From Spiroplasma_E ixodetis_B (GTDB taxonomy: Bacteria > Bacillota_I > Bacilli_A > Mycoplasmatales > VBWQ01), in NCBI RefSeq assembly GCF_040369795.1, contig NZ_AP028955.1, forward strand, positions 1,364,001 to 1,428,000: 64,000 bases of DNA, written 5' to 3'. Of this stretch, positions 31,537 to 41,993 are shown one piece after another. A model generated the notes under the pieces. The model had not been told where the DNA came from. It ran no database searches and saw only the letters and a list, made by a program, of their open reading frames with translations. Positions within the stretch are counted from its first letter, which is position 1, and each line of letters opens with the position of its first letter. The position numbers were made by a program, and so were the translations under genes.

Positions 31537-31832
31537 ATTGTAGAAAATTTAATTTTTTTTAAATTTTCTTGTTATTTAAAATACATTTCGGCTAATACTT
31601 TAGTCCCATAAAATCCCATATTATTAACCCTTTCTTAAATTATTTTAAAATATAATTTTTAAACTTTTAAAGGGGGTTTTATTCATATAAAAACAATTTT
31701 TAAGTTTTAAATTTCAATAAAATATATAATTTAAAAAAAAATAAAATTCATGATATCTAGCTAATTGAATTAGAACACATTTTTAAAACATAATCTACCA
31801 AAATAAAAACTCTATCTATCATTAATATTTAT

Positions 31833-31861
31833 TTGCTTTTTTATATTGTTAATGATATTAT
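31833..31861 (+). promoter_or_regulatory. Probable promoter of rpmE
   Basis: TTGCTT and TATTAT are spaced by 17 bp and end 47 bp before the rpmE start codon. Confidence 0.55.
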
Positions 31862-31908
31862 TTTTGAGTACTTTTTATTAATAGTAATTTTATAAGCGAG
31901 GTGAAACC

Positions 31909-32238
31909 ATGGCAAAAGCAAGCATCCATCCAGAGTATTTTCAAACTAAAGTAACATGTATAACATGTAGCGATAATTTTATAAGTGGTTCAACTAAGGG
32001 TAAAGAAATCCGTGTTGATACATGTTCAAGTTGTCATCCATTTTATACTGGAAAACAATCATTTGTTTCAGCAAAAGGAAGGGTTGAACGCTTTAATACA
32101 AAAGCAAGTAAACAAGTTGAAACAAAAACAAAAAATGTTGAAATAAACAAAGCAAAACCACAAAATACTAAAACTATTGTATTAGAAACAGCAAAAGATG
32201 TTCTAAAACTAACTGATACTAAACAAGTTAAAAAATAA
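31909..32238 (+). CDS. rpmE: 50S ribosomal protein L31
   Basis: The 109-residue protein is bL31 of the zinc-containing type: Cys pairs in TCITCSD and DTCSSCHPFYTGKQ. The first about 65 residues are the conserved L31 fold. The remaining about 45 residues form a Lys/Thr/Gln-rich extension, making it longer than the usual 65-100 residues. GCGAGGTG precedes the start by 6 nt. It has its own promoter and terminator. Confidence 0.95.
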   Translation: MAKASIHPEYFQTKVTCITCSDNFISGSTKGKEIRVDTCSSCHPFYTGKQSFVSAKGRVERFNTKASKQVETKTKNVEINKAKPQNTKTIVLETAKDVLKLTDTKQVKK

Positions 32239-32251
32239 TTTTAATTAAACT

Positions 32252-32279
32252 AGAAACTAATCATAGTTTCTTTTTTTTA
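32252..32279 (+). terminator. Rho-independent terminator after rpmE
   Basis: AGAAACTA and TAGTTTCT form an 8-bp stem around ATCA, followed by a run of eight T residues. Confidence 0.85.
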
Positions 32280-32416
32280 TACTCTAAAAATAAAATTATT
32301 TACAGACATATTTAACATTAATTAATTTAAAATATTGTATGTATACAACCCAATAAATATAGAATATAATTTTAATAGTATATTAAATAAAAAACTTTAA
32401 GGTAGGGAATGGTTTT

Positions 32417-34387
32417 ATGGAAAAATCATCTGATTTTAATAAATTGGTAATAAGTAAAGGTATTAGATATAATACTGAGCAAACTAGTAACTTTAATTTT
32501 AGTATTATTAATTTATCCGTTGAAAAAGCCGTAAAAGATTGAAGTTTTGAAGGAAAACATCCTAGTTGCTTGGCAATTTTTAGTAATGATGAAGATAATA
32601 TTGAAAAATTAATTAATGCTCTAGCAGGTTCTTCTGCTATTATGGAGGGTAAAATTTTAATTGATGATATTGATGTTACTTATAATAGTATTGGTTTTGA
32701 ACGAAAAATGGCTTATGTTAGTATGCATTTACAGAGTTGAAATAAATTATTTAGTATTCAACGTAACTTAGCAAGAACAGCAATTACTAATAAACCTTTT
32801 TTACAAGAAATAAGTAATATTAATCAAAAAATTAAGACTGATATCGAAAACTTAAAAAATACAGGTTTAAATTTAGACAGTGGTTATTTTAAAGAAAAAT
32901 TAATTAATATTATTAAAAATTTTATTAATGAGACACAAAGCGCTCGTAATAATTTTATTAAAGAATATCAATATCAAATTAATCATTTTCATAAAAACTT
33001 TGCTCAAGAGAAATTTAATTTTGATGGAAATGAAAAATTAACAGATATTCTAATTAAAAAAATCACCGCCGAAGAAAAAAATATTATTGCAAATAATAAC
33101 TTGTTATTTTTACAATCTTTGCAAGATCGTATTTCTAGTTTGGAAAGTTTAGTGGGACCATGTTTTTGTAGATGTAATCCACCAAAAGAAAGAAAATGAG
33201 AGTTTCAACTACGAGAAATTAGTTTTGTTATTAAAGAAATAAATAATTATTTAAATAGAGAGATTAGTACTACTAGAAGTGAAATTAGAACTACATTAAA
33301 AACTTGTAATAATCATAATCAAAATTTTAATAGTGAACTTAATCATTTAGTTTCATATCAACAAATTAAATGTACTCGTAGTCAAATTGATCAAATTTTA
33401 GACCAGTGAATTGACTTAGCAGAAGTACAAAGAATTAAATTTAATATGAAACAAGATTTTGTGGCAATGCAACTTTTACCAGATGAAATGCATTTACTTT
33501 TAAAAAATATTAAAGATGAAATTAAAATTTATCATGATAAAATTTTAAAAAATCCACAGTTACAAGATAAAGAAACATATCAACAACAATTACAAACTTT
33601 ATATTCGCAGTTAATTGATGTCCGTGATTTAATTAGTGACAATATTGTTATGATATTTAAACATTTAGATCTAAGTCATTTATTGTCATTACGTTTAACA
33701 CAATTAACAATAGTAGAGCGAAAAATAATAAAAATCATTCAACAATTAATTGTGCCTACTAAAATTTTAATTTTACATAACCCATTTGAACTTTTAAATG
33801 TTGATAATAAAGAACAATTAGCAAATTGAATTAAAAAATTACAAAAATTTTTGAAAATAATTATTATTTTTACAACTAATAATCAAGTTGATATTAATTT
33901 ATTAGCAACTAATGTTACTGTTATTGAAAATGAAATAATTATTCAACAAGGAAATGTTAGTGAAATCACTGATAAACCATTATCTTTAAATTTATTAAAA
34001 GAAATAAATGAACAGCATATTAATATCGCAAAGGGAGAATGAAATGCTCATAATTTATATTTTTATAATGTAAATTTAGGTAAGTTTGGTGCTAAAACCG
34101 CTTCTACTATTGCTTTTAAATCAAATGCCATTTTGTTTAGTGCAAAGAAACCACGATTTACTTTTTTAAAAAATTCAATTATTATTAATGGTGTTATTAA
34201 AAATATTACTAAAGTTAATGATAAAAAAGCATATTTATTGGTTGAAACTACTAAATCAGAACAATTTGAAGTTTTAACCAATAATAATGATAATTTAGAA
34301 GTGGGAACCGTTGGTTGAATTAGTATTACTAAAAATTCAATTTTTGTTTTTGATGATGAAACAAAACAATTAATTGGTACATGATAG
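32417..34387 (+). CDS. Large ABC-ATPase-like protein lacking catalytic motifs
   Basis: The 656-residue intact frame resembles the ATP-binding subunit of a MalK/UgpC/PotA-type importer. The layout fits: a segment around 54-100 (CLAIFSNDEDN, INALAGSSAIMEGKILIDDI, RKMAYVSM) occupies the Walker A to Q-loop region, residues about 425-470 (LTQLTIVERKIIKIIQQL, ILILHNPFELL) occupy the signature-Walker B region, and the C-terminus has a TOBE-like barrel. Yet GxxGxGKST, LSGGQ and the DEP acidic pair are all missing. A coiled-coil insertion of about 300 residues holds CFCRC (249-253). It precedes nrnA by 14 nt. It is probably a non-hydrolysing paralogue; its function is unknown. Confidence 0.65.
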
Positions 34388-34401
34388 AAAGGATATATAA
34401 T

Positions 34402-35406
34402 ATGAATAAGTTTAAAAAAGAAGCACAAGCAATTTATGAATTAATAAAAATTAGTAATCCAATTATTATTCATCGTCATATTAATCCTGATGGAGATGCT
34501 TTGGGTTCACAATGGGGATTAAAAAAAATTATTGAAGATAATTTTGAAAATAAAAAAGTACTTGTTCCAGGTGAAACAAATGAACATATGGCATCATTAT
34601 TTCCACAACCAACTTTTGTTAAAAAGGAAAATTATGAAAATGCACTAGTAATAGTCACTGATACAACCAATCGCGAACGAATTAGTGGTGAATTTTGAGA
34701 AGAAGGAAAAAAAATAATTAAAATTGATCATCATCCAATTGTTGATACATATGGTGATATTCATTTAATTGAAGAAAAGGCTTCTGCTGCTTGCCAAGTA
34801 GTGGCGAAATGAGCACAAGTATTGAATTTAAAAGTTTCTGCTTTAGCAGCTAGAAATTTATTTCTTGGTTTAGTTACTGATTCTGGTAGATTTTTGTATC
34901 GCTCTGTTAATGAAGAAACTTTTCAGATTGCTAGTTTTTTAGTTAAACAAAATTTTAATTTATTAGACTTATATCAAAGTTTATATATTCAAAATTTAAA
35001 AATCGCAAGATTGAAAGGATATATATTATCAAATTTTAAAATTACTGATAATGGTGTTGCTTATATAATATTTAACGATAAAATAATTACTGATTTACAA
35101 ACAAAAATTATTAGTCAAAATAAAATATTAAATATTAAAGGTGAAGTTGTTTTAACTAGAGAAGATTTAACTAGCCAAGTTAATGTAATGTCAAATATTG
35201 ATGGTATTAAAATTTGATTAATTGCTGCTTATGATCAAATGAATAGTAAAATCAAAGTTAGTGTTCGTAGTGCAAGATGAATAATTAATGATACTATTGC
35301 CAAGTTTGGTGGTGGTGGTCATCAGACAGCAGCTGGTGCATATTTACAAAATATTAATGAAGTTGAAAAATTGATTGATAGTTTAGATAAAATTGCTAGT
35401 AAATAA
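34402..35406 (+). CDS. nrnA: DHH-family phosphoesterase (NrnA-like oligoribonuclease / pAp phosphatase)
   Basis: The 334-residue protein has the DHH-domain motifs HRHINPDGDALGS (Asp30 and Asp32), VTDTTNRER, KIDHHPIVD and the C-terminal DHHA1 signature FGGGGHQTAAG. NrnA-type enzymes degrade short RNA or dinucleotides and dephosphorylate pAp. The start is ATG 34402, 9 nt after GAAAGGA, rather than an earlier ATG at 34381, which overlaps the preceding stop. The length fits the family. Confidence 0.9.
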
Positions 35407-35451
35407 CCAGAATTAACAAACAATTAAAATTAGAGATGGGGTTGGATATAA

Positions 35452-36042
35452 ATGTATAGTCGTTATAATGAGGGATGAATTGAAGTAATTACTGGTTGTA
35501 TGTTTGCTGGAAAAACAGAAGAGTTTATGCGACGTATAAATCGTTTACAGTATGCTAAACGCAAAGTGCTAGTTTTTAAACCCAAGGTTGATATTCGTTA
35601 TGATGCTAAAAAAGTAGTAAGTCATAAAGGGGTATCTATCACAGCGATAGTAATTGATGATCCAATGCAAATATTAAAACATGTAGATAAAGAAATAGAA
35701 GCAGTTGCAATTGATGAAGTACAATTTTTTAAACCATCAATTATTGAAGTGATTAAAACATTAGCAAATCAAAATAAGCAAGTTATTGTTGCGGGTTTAG
35801 ATCAAGATTTTCGTGGTGAACCATTTCCTGTTACTAAAGAATTATTAGCCTTAGCAGAATTTGTAACTAAATTAGATGCTGTTTGTGTAAAATGTGGTAA
35901 AGCAGCAACAAGGACACAACGTATTATTAATGGCCGAGAAGCTAGATATGATGATGAAATTATTTTAATTGGTGCGCAAGAACAATATGAAGCTCGATGT
36001 CGTAGTCATCATCGTGTCTTAACAAATAATCAGAATAGATAA
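35452..36042 (+). CDS. tdk: Thymidine kinase
   Basis: The 196-residue type II thymidine kinase phosphorylates thymidine for dTTP salvage. The P-loop is TGCMFAGKTEE (near 15-22), the Asp-Glu pair is in AIDEVQFF, the zinc site uses CVKCG and CRSHH, and the lasso region is TRTQRIING. The start ATG 35452 follows GATGGGGTTGG. It precedes prfA by 15 nt, the order seen in many Firmicutes (tdk-prfA-prmC). Confidence 0.96.
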
Positions 36043-36057
36043 ATCAGGTGTGATATT

Positions 36058-37155
36058 ATGAATGAAAAAACATTAGAACAGTTAATGCAACTTACTAAAA
36101 AATATAGTGAAATTGAAAAGCAGTTAGAAAATCCCGAATTAATTCCTCGTGATAAATACACTGAATTAACAAAAGAACATAGTAGATTAGAACCAATTAT
36201 TGAACAATATTGAAAATATGAAAAAATTAACAAAGAAATTATTGAAGCAAAAAAGGCATTAGCAACCGAACAGAATCAAGAACTTTGTGAAATGCTTAAA
36301 ATAGATATTAAAGCAAATGAAATAGAATTAGAAAAAGCAGAAAATGAATTAAAAATAACACTAATTCCTAAAGATATAAATGATGATAAAAATGTTATTA
36401 TTGAAATCAGAGGAGCTGTTGGTGGTGATGAAGCAAATATTTTTGCTGGTGATTTATATCGTATGTATAGTAAGTATTGTGATATTCAACGATGAAAAAT
36501 TGAAACTATTGAGGCAAAGGAAGCAATAAATGGTGGATTTAGTTATATTACTTTTATGGTTAAAGGTAAACATGTATTTGCTAAATTAAAGTTTGAGGCT
36601 GGTGGACATCGTGTTCAGAGAGTTCCAAAAACCGAATCACAAGGACGAGTTCATACTTCAATTGCAACGGTTGCTGTATTGTCAGAAGTTAATGAAGTTG
36701 AAATTAAAATAAATAATTCTGATTTAAGAATTGATACTTATCGTTCTAGTGGTGCTGGCGGTCAACATGTTAATACTACAGATTCAGCCATTAGAATTAC
36801 TCATATTCCAACAGGTGTTGTTGTAACTTCACAGGACGGACGAAGTCAACATGATAATAAAGATAAAGCGATGCGGGTATTAAGAGCTAAACTTTATGAA
36901 AAAAAAGTTGAAGAAGAACAGGGAAGAATTGGTAATTTAAGAAAAACAGCTGTTGGTAGCGGTGATCGTTCAGAAAAAATTAGAACATACAATTATCCAC
37001 AAAATAGAGTAACCGATCATCGGATTGGATTATCTTTATTAAAGTTAGATCGTATTATGGAAGGCAATATTGATGAAATTATTATTGTTTTAATTAGTAG
37101 TGAACAAAAAGAAAAATTAGAAAATATTGATGAAAATATTACAGTATTAAAGTAA
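36058..37155 (+). CDS. prfA: Peptide chain release factor 1
   Basis: The 365-residue RF1 terminates at UAA and UAG. The codon-recognition tripeptide PKT (PxT type) is in RVPKTESQGRVH and the catalytic GGQ is near residue 232 (SSGAGGQHVNTTDSA). UGA encodes Trp in this genome, so RF1 is expected to be the only release factor. CAGGTG lies 8 nt before ATG 36058. Gln of GGQ is the substrate of PrmC, encoded two genes downstream. Confidence 0.96.
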
Positions 37156-37172
37156 AAAAGAAAGAAATTATT

Positions 37173-37574
37173 ATGGATTTTAAGATTTTAGACTCTAGAA
37201 CAAAAATTTTGTTTTTAATATCAGTTATTTTTTTATATGCGACATTAGGAACATTTATTACATTAACTTTTAGTAGTGGTATTATTCACATTTTATTTTT
37301 AGTTTTAACATTATGATTTGCTAGTGCATCTAGTTTAATTTTTCATTATTTATTATGAAAAAATTTAGAATTTTTACGAAATATTAATGGTAATAATATT
37401 AATAATTTTGGTTTTATTATTAGTATTTGTAGTTACATTATTCTTTTTCCAATTATTTGTTTATTAACAATTAGTTTTTTATTTATTTTTAGTATTATTG
37501 TTTTAATTCTCGTTGTTAATAATTTAATAAAAAAAACTTCAAGAAATAATAATTCATCTGTTAATTTTCAATAA
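37173..37574 (+). CDS. Small membrane protein, unknown function
   Basis: The 133-residue protein has about four hydrophobic segments (ILFLISVIFLYATLGTFI, HILFLVLTLWFASASSLIF, two more between 90 and 120) separated by a short Asn-rich loop, and a polar tail. No family was recognised. It lies 17 nt after prfA and 26 nt before prmC and is probably co-transcribed. AAAGAAA precedes the start. Confidence 0.75.
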
Positions 37575-37600
37575 AATATTTATTTTTGGAGTATAAATTA

Positions 37601-38431
37601 ATGACTTATAGAGATTATCTTTTATTAGCAAAAAAAATTAATAAAAAAAATGAACAAATTAATAAGATAATTTTATTAAAGTTTATTAATAAAGATTTAT
37701 CTTGATTATATGCAAATCTTAGTCAAACAATAGCGATATATTTTTTAGAATCATATTTACAAATAGTTAAAAAATTTGTTGCTGGTTATCCTTTACAATA
37801 TATTATTGGTTATCAATGATTTCTTGATCATAAGTTTGTTGTTGATAATAGAGTATTAATTCCTCGTAATGAAACTGAAGAACTAGTTAAAAATGTTTTT
37901 GTCTATGCACAAAACATTTTTAATAATGATAATTTAAAAGTATTAGATTTAGGGACAGGCAGTGGTGCTATTGCTATTAGTTTATCGTTAAAGAAACCTA
38001 ATTGAAATATAGTAGCAAGTGATATTAGCAAAGATGCATTAACTATTGCTAAGATTAATAATGATAATTTTAACCTAAAAAATATTAATTTTGTTGAAAG
38101 CGATATATTTACAAATCTTAAAAATCATAAATTTAATATTATTATTTCAAATCCGCCATATATTGATGAGACAGCGAATACTTTTTCAAAACAGAATTTA
38201 CAATATGAACCAAAATTAGCTTTATTTGCTGATCATAAAGGATTATATTTTTATGAAGTAATTTTTCAACAATGTCATGCAGTTTTAGAAAAAACTTTTT
38301 TATTAGCATTTGAATTTGGTTTTGATCAAAAAGAAGCACTAACTATTCTTATTAAAAAGTATTTACCACAATATAATTACAAATTTATTAAAGATATTAA
38401 TAATAAATGAAGAATGCTATTTATTTGGTAA
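37601..38431 (+). CDS. prmC: Release factor glutamine methyltransferase
   Basis: The 276-residue enzyme methylates the GGQ glutamine of RF1. The SAM-binding motif VLDLGTGSGAIAIS, acidic loop SDISKDAL, and the catalytic SNPPYI (near 183-187) are present, as well as PLQYIIGYQWFLDHKF in the N-terminal domain and RVLIPRNETE. A GGAG site lies 10 nt before ATG 37601. Last gene of the transcription unit; a terminator follows. Confidence 0.95.
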
Positions 38432-38470
38432 ACATTATAACATATAAAAATAATTTAAGAACAATAATTT

Positions 38471-38501
38471 TGTCACTCAAAAGGTGACTATTTTATTTTT
38501 T
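38471..38501 (+). terminator. Rho-independent terminator after prmC
   Basis: TGTCACT and AGGTGACTA form a stem around CAAA and are followed by TTTTATTTTTT. Confidence 0.75.
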
Positions 38502-38553
38502 GAAAAGGAAAATCTCATTGAATCTTTCAATTAGGATAACGGGGGCAGTTTTA

Positions 38554-39100
38554 ATGTGGCGTATCATTGAAATATTAAAATATTTTCAGTATTCTTGTTC
38601 GGTTAATATAGCATTTCTAATGGAAAAATTTAATGTTACATTTCGAACTTTACAAAGAAATATTACTTTTATTAATACAATGTTAATAAAAATTAGTAAT
38701 TGCAATATTTCCAGAAAGCAAGATTACTTTGTAATTAATGGTGACAATGAAATAGTAGCGATAAATACTTTGCTTACACAGTTTATCCACATATCCAATG
38801 AATATCCTTTTGTTAGAATGAGTAATTTGTTCTTAATATGTGTATGACAAAAAAATATTTAAGTAGTGAGTGACTTATCAATATAAGTAACACAAATAAG
38901 TATAATTTAAAAAAAACATTATTTACTTGAATAACTTTTTCTTTGAACAAAATTTAAGATTAAAATTAAAATTTGAACATAATAAAGGGTTTCAATTAGA
39001 TGGTTATGAATGACATTTAAGATTTATAACTGCTATTATTATTATAAAACTTATTAGTAAAGATAAAAAAATTCTCTTAACTAATGATAAATTCCTAACC
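38554..39100 (+). pseudogene. BglG/Mga-like transcriptional regulator, N-terminal remnant
   Basis: The first frame (ATG 38554 to TAA 38862) encodes a winged-helix segment (VNIAFLMEKFNVTFRTLQRN) like the N-terminus of PTS-type PRD regulators. After stops and shifts, 38920-39100 continues with LNNFFFEQNLRLKLKFEH and KGFQLDGYEWHLRFI, which matches the second helix-turn-helix region of those regulators. It then runs into the IS630-like element at 39103. The PRD and EII domains are absent. The start could alternatively be TTG 38500. Confidence 0.55.
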
Positions 39101-39285
39101 TATAGCTAACTAAAGTAATGTTTACTCATATCTTGAAAAACAAAATCAATCGCTTTTTTAATATTTGGTCAATAATTTGGTAATATTTTTCTTATATTAT
39201 GTTTTATAGCAAATCAAAAATGTTCAATTCGATTTAAATTAGGAGAATATGGCGGAAGAAATAATAGTTTGCATCCAGCATTTTC

Positions 39286-40657
39286 GGTAATGTTTAGTAA
39301 TCTGTGTAACTTACAAAAATAACTATGTTTAATTAATTATAGTAAATAAAATTAAATAACTAGAAAGAGTGAGTCACTTATGTCTAAAAAACAAAATATT
39401 AATAATAATGATCCAATATCAAAAGCAGTAGATTTATTATTAGAAAATACTGAAGATTTAACAACAGTTTTTAAAGGGGGAGGTTTATATAAAGAATTAA
39501 CAAAAAGATTAGTTGAAAAAATGTTGAATTCTGAAATGCAAAATTATTTAGGATATGAAAAAAATCAACATAATACTAGTGAAAATGCTCGTAATGGTAT
39601 AAATTCAAAAAAATTAATAACTCAACAAGGTAAAATTGAGATTAATGTACCACGAGATCGTAATAGTAATTTTGAGCCAGTAATAGTTGCAAAAAGACAA
39701 AGAAGATTTGATGGTTTTGATCAACAAGTTCTTTCATTATATGCCAAAGGCATGACTTTATCAGATATTAGAATGCAGTTACAAGAGTTATATCATGGTG
39801 CTGATATTAGTGAAAGTGTTATTAGTCAAATTACTGATGATGTTATTGATGATGTTAAAGCATGACAAAATCGGCCATTAGAAAGTTTTTATCCGATTGT
39901 TTATTTTGATTGTATAGTAGTTAAAGTACGACAAGATAAACTCATTATTAACAAATCAGTTTATATAGCACTAGGAGTTGATTTAGAAGGTAAAAAAGAT
40001 GTTTTAGGCTTATGAATTAGTGAAAATGAAGGTTCTAAGTTTTGATTATCTAATTTCACAGAAATGAAAAATCGAGGCTTAAATGATATTCTTATTGCTT
40101 GTAGTGACAATTTAACAGAAATGTCAGAAGCGATACAATCAGTTTATCCTAAAACCAAACATCAATTATGCATAGTCCATCAAATTAGAAATAGTTTAAA
40201 ATATGTTTCATACAAACATAGAAAATCGCTAGTTACAGATTTAAAACCAATTTATAGTGCATGTAGTGAATAACAAGCAATGCAAGCTTTAGAATCTTTT
40301 GAAAGTAAATGAAATAAACAATATCCTCAAATTGCTAAATCATGATATAAAAATTGAGATAATTTAATGGTTTTTATTAGTTATCCTGCAGAAATCAAAA
40401 GAGTGATTTATACAACAAATGCTATTGAATCTGTTAATAGTCAATTACGAAAAGTTATTAGAAATAAAAAATTTTTTCCAAATGATATGGCAGTTTTTAA
40501 AATATTTTACTTAGCAATTGAAAATATAACAAAAAAATGAACACTTCCCATTCAAAATTGAAATACAGAAATTGCTCATTTTATGATAAAATTTGAAGAT
40601 ATAATTAATCTAAACTAGTAACTTTGTAAAAAGATACACAGATTTTTAAAAATCCTC
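39286..40657 (+). mobile_element. IS256-like element, copy 6 (full length)
   Basis: This copy is about 1372 bp long, with left end GGTAATGTTTAG and right end AAAAATCCTC (one change from the usual GCCTC). It is inserted in the IS630-like element and abuts a reversed, truncated IS256-like copy. Confidence 0.9.
39380..40618 (+). pseudogene. IS256-like transposase with one stop shared by two other copies
   Basis: The 1239-nt frame is complete (412 residues, MSKKQNINNN to INLN) except for TAA at 40271-40273 (YSACSE-stop-QAMQ). The same TAA and the same change SDNLTEM (versus SDNLTGM) occur in copies 9 and 10 at the right edge. Catalytic motifs are intact on both sides of the stop. Confidence 0.88.
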
Positions 40658-41706
40658 CAATTTGAGGATATTGTTTATTTCATTTACTTTCAAAAGATTC
40701 TAAAGCTTGCATTGCTTGTTCTTCACTACATGCACTATAAATTGGTTTTAAATCTGTAACTAGTGATTTTCTATGTTTGTATGAAACATATTTTAAACTA
40801 TTTCTAATTTGATGAACTATGCATAATTGATGTTTGGTTTTAGGATAAACTGATTGTATCGCTTCTGACATTCCTGTTAAATTGTCACTACAAGCAATAA
40901 GAATATCATTTAAGCCTCGATTTTTCATTTCTGTGAAATTAGATAATCAAAACTTAGAACCTTCATTTTCACTAATTCATAAACCTAAAATATCTTTTTT
41001 ACCTTCTAAATCAACTCCTAGTGCTATATAAACTGATTTGTTAATAATGCGTTTATCTTGTCGAACTTTAACTACTATAAAATCAAAATAAACAATCGGA
41101 TAAACACTTTCTAATGGCCGATTTTGTCATGCTTTAACATCATCAATAACATCATCAGTAATTTGACTAATAACACTTTCGCTAATATCAGCACCATGAT
41201 ATAACTCTTGTAACTGCATTCTAATATCTGATAAAGTCATGCCTTTGGCATATAATGAAAGAACTTGTTGATCAAAACCATCAAATCTTCTTTGTCTTTT
41301 TGCAACTATTACTGTCTCAAAATTACTATTACGATCTCGTGGTACATTAATCTCAATTTTACCTTGTTGAGTTATTAATTTTTTTGAATTTATACCATTG
41401 CGAGCATTTTCACTATTATTATGTTGATTTTTTTCATATCCTAAATAATTTTGCGTTTCAGAATTCAACATTTTTTCAACTAATCTTTTTGTTAATTCTT
41501 TATATAAACCTCCCCCTTTAAAAACTGTTGTTAAATCTTCAGTATTTTCTAATAATAAATCTACTGCTTTTGATATTGGATCATTATTATTAATATTTTG
41601 TTTTTTAGACATAAGTGACTCACTCTTTCTAGTTATTTAATTTTATTTACTATAATTAATTAAACATAGTTATTTTTGTAAGTTACACAGATTACTAAAC
41701 ATTACC
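40658..41706 (-). mobile_element. IS256-like element, copy 7 (right part missing)
   Basis: This copy lies in reverse orientation. It has the left end (finishing ...CTAAACATTACC at 41706) and the transposase from MSKKQNINNN (ATG 41612) to about NKQYPQI, with no stop in that part, and lacks the last about 325 bp. It forms a large inverted repeat with copy 6. One motif differs: YFDFIVVKV for YFDCIVVKV. Confidence 0.88.
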
Positions 41707-41993
41707 ATTAATTGTTGTGTTAATTTAGATTTATGAAACGTTGCATTATCTAAAACTATAATTTGTCCACGCTTTAATACTACAATTAGTATATTTTTTA
41801 CATATGATTCAAAAATTTTACTGTTGCAATGTCCTTCAAATGCTCATAGGGCTTTTAATTTACCTTTATTTAGTGAACGAATTATACTCATTATTTTTAT
41901 TTTATATGCGGGTTTATTATCAAATAATCTTTTACCTTTTTCAGATCAACCATATTTATAAAATTCATTATCATCAATTCCAGATTCATCAAT

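Larger units (their letters stand above)
28103..31619 (-). pseudogene. SIR2-like (DUF4917/AbiH-type) gene interrupted by two IS5-like copies
   Basis: Removing the two IS5-like copies and one 3-bp duplication each leaves about 1.2 kb coding for about 400 residues. The start is ATG 31619 (MGFYGTKVLAEMYFK, with AAAGGG upstream). The second segment has NIITGNGFTIGIT, matching the GNG nucleotide-binding turn of SIR2-like proteins, and the third has VLTLNYDNFTNF followed by TNIHGILK, the (F/L)NYD...HG pattern of these families. Stops occur near the start (MYFK-stop), at the poly-A near 30172 (frameshift) and in the 3' part (SLG-stop, TIQ-stop). It could have been an abortive-infection/defence NADase, but the assignment rests on motifs only. 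Confidence 0.5.

Noticed and set aside
34063..34428. Minus-strand frame of 121 codons opposite the ABC-like gene
   Set aside because: The sense frame is continuous with the 656-residue protein, and the antisense frame has no ribosome binding site or recognisable domain.
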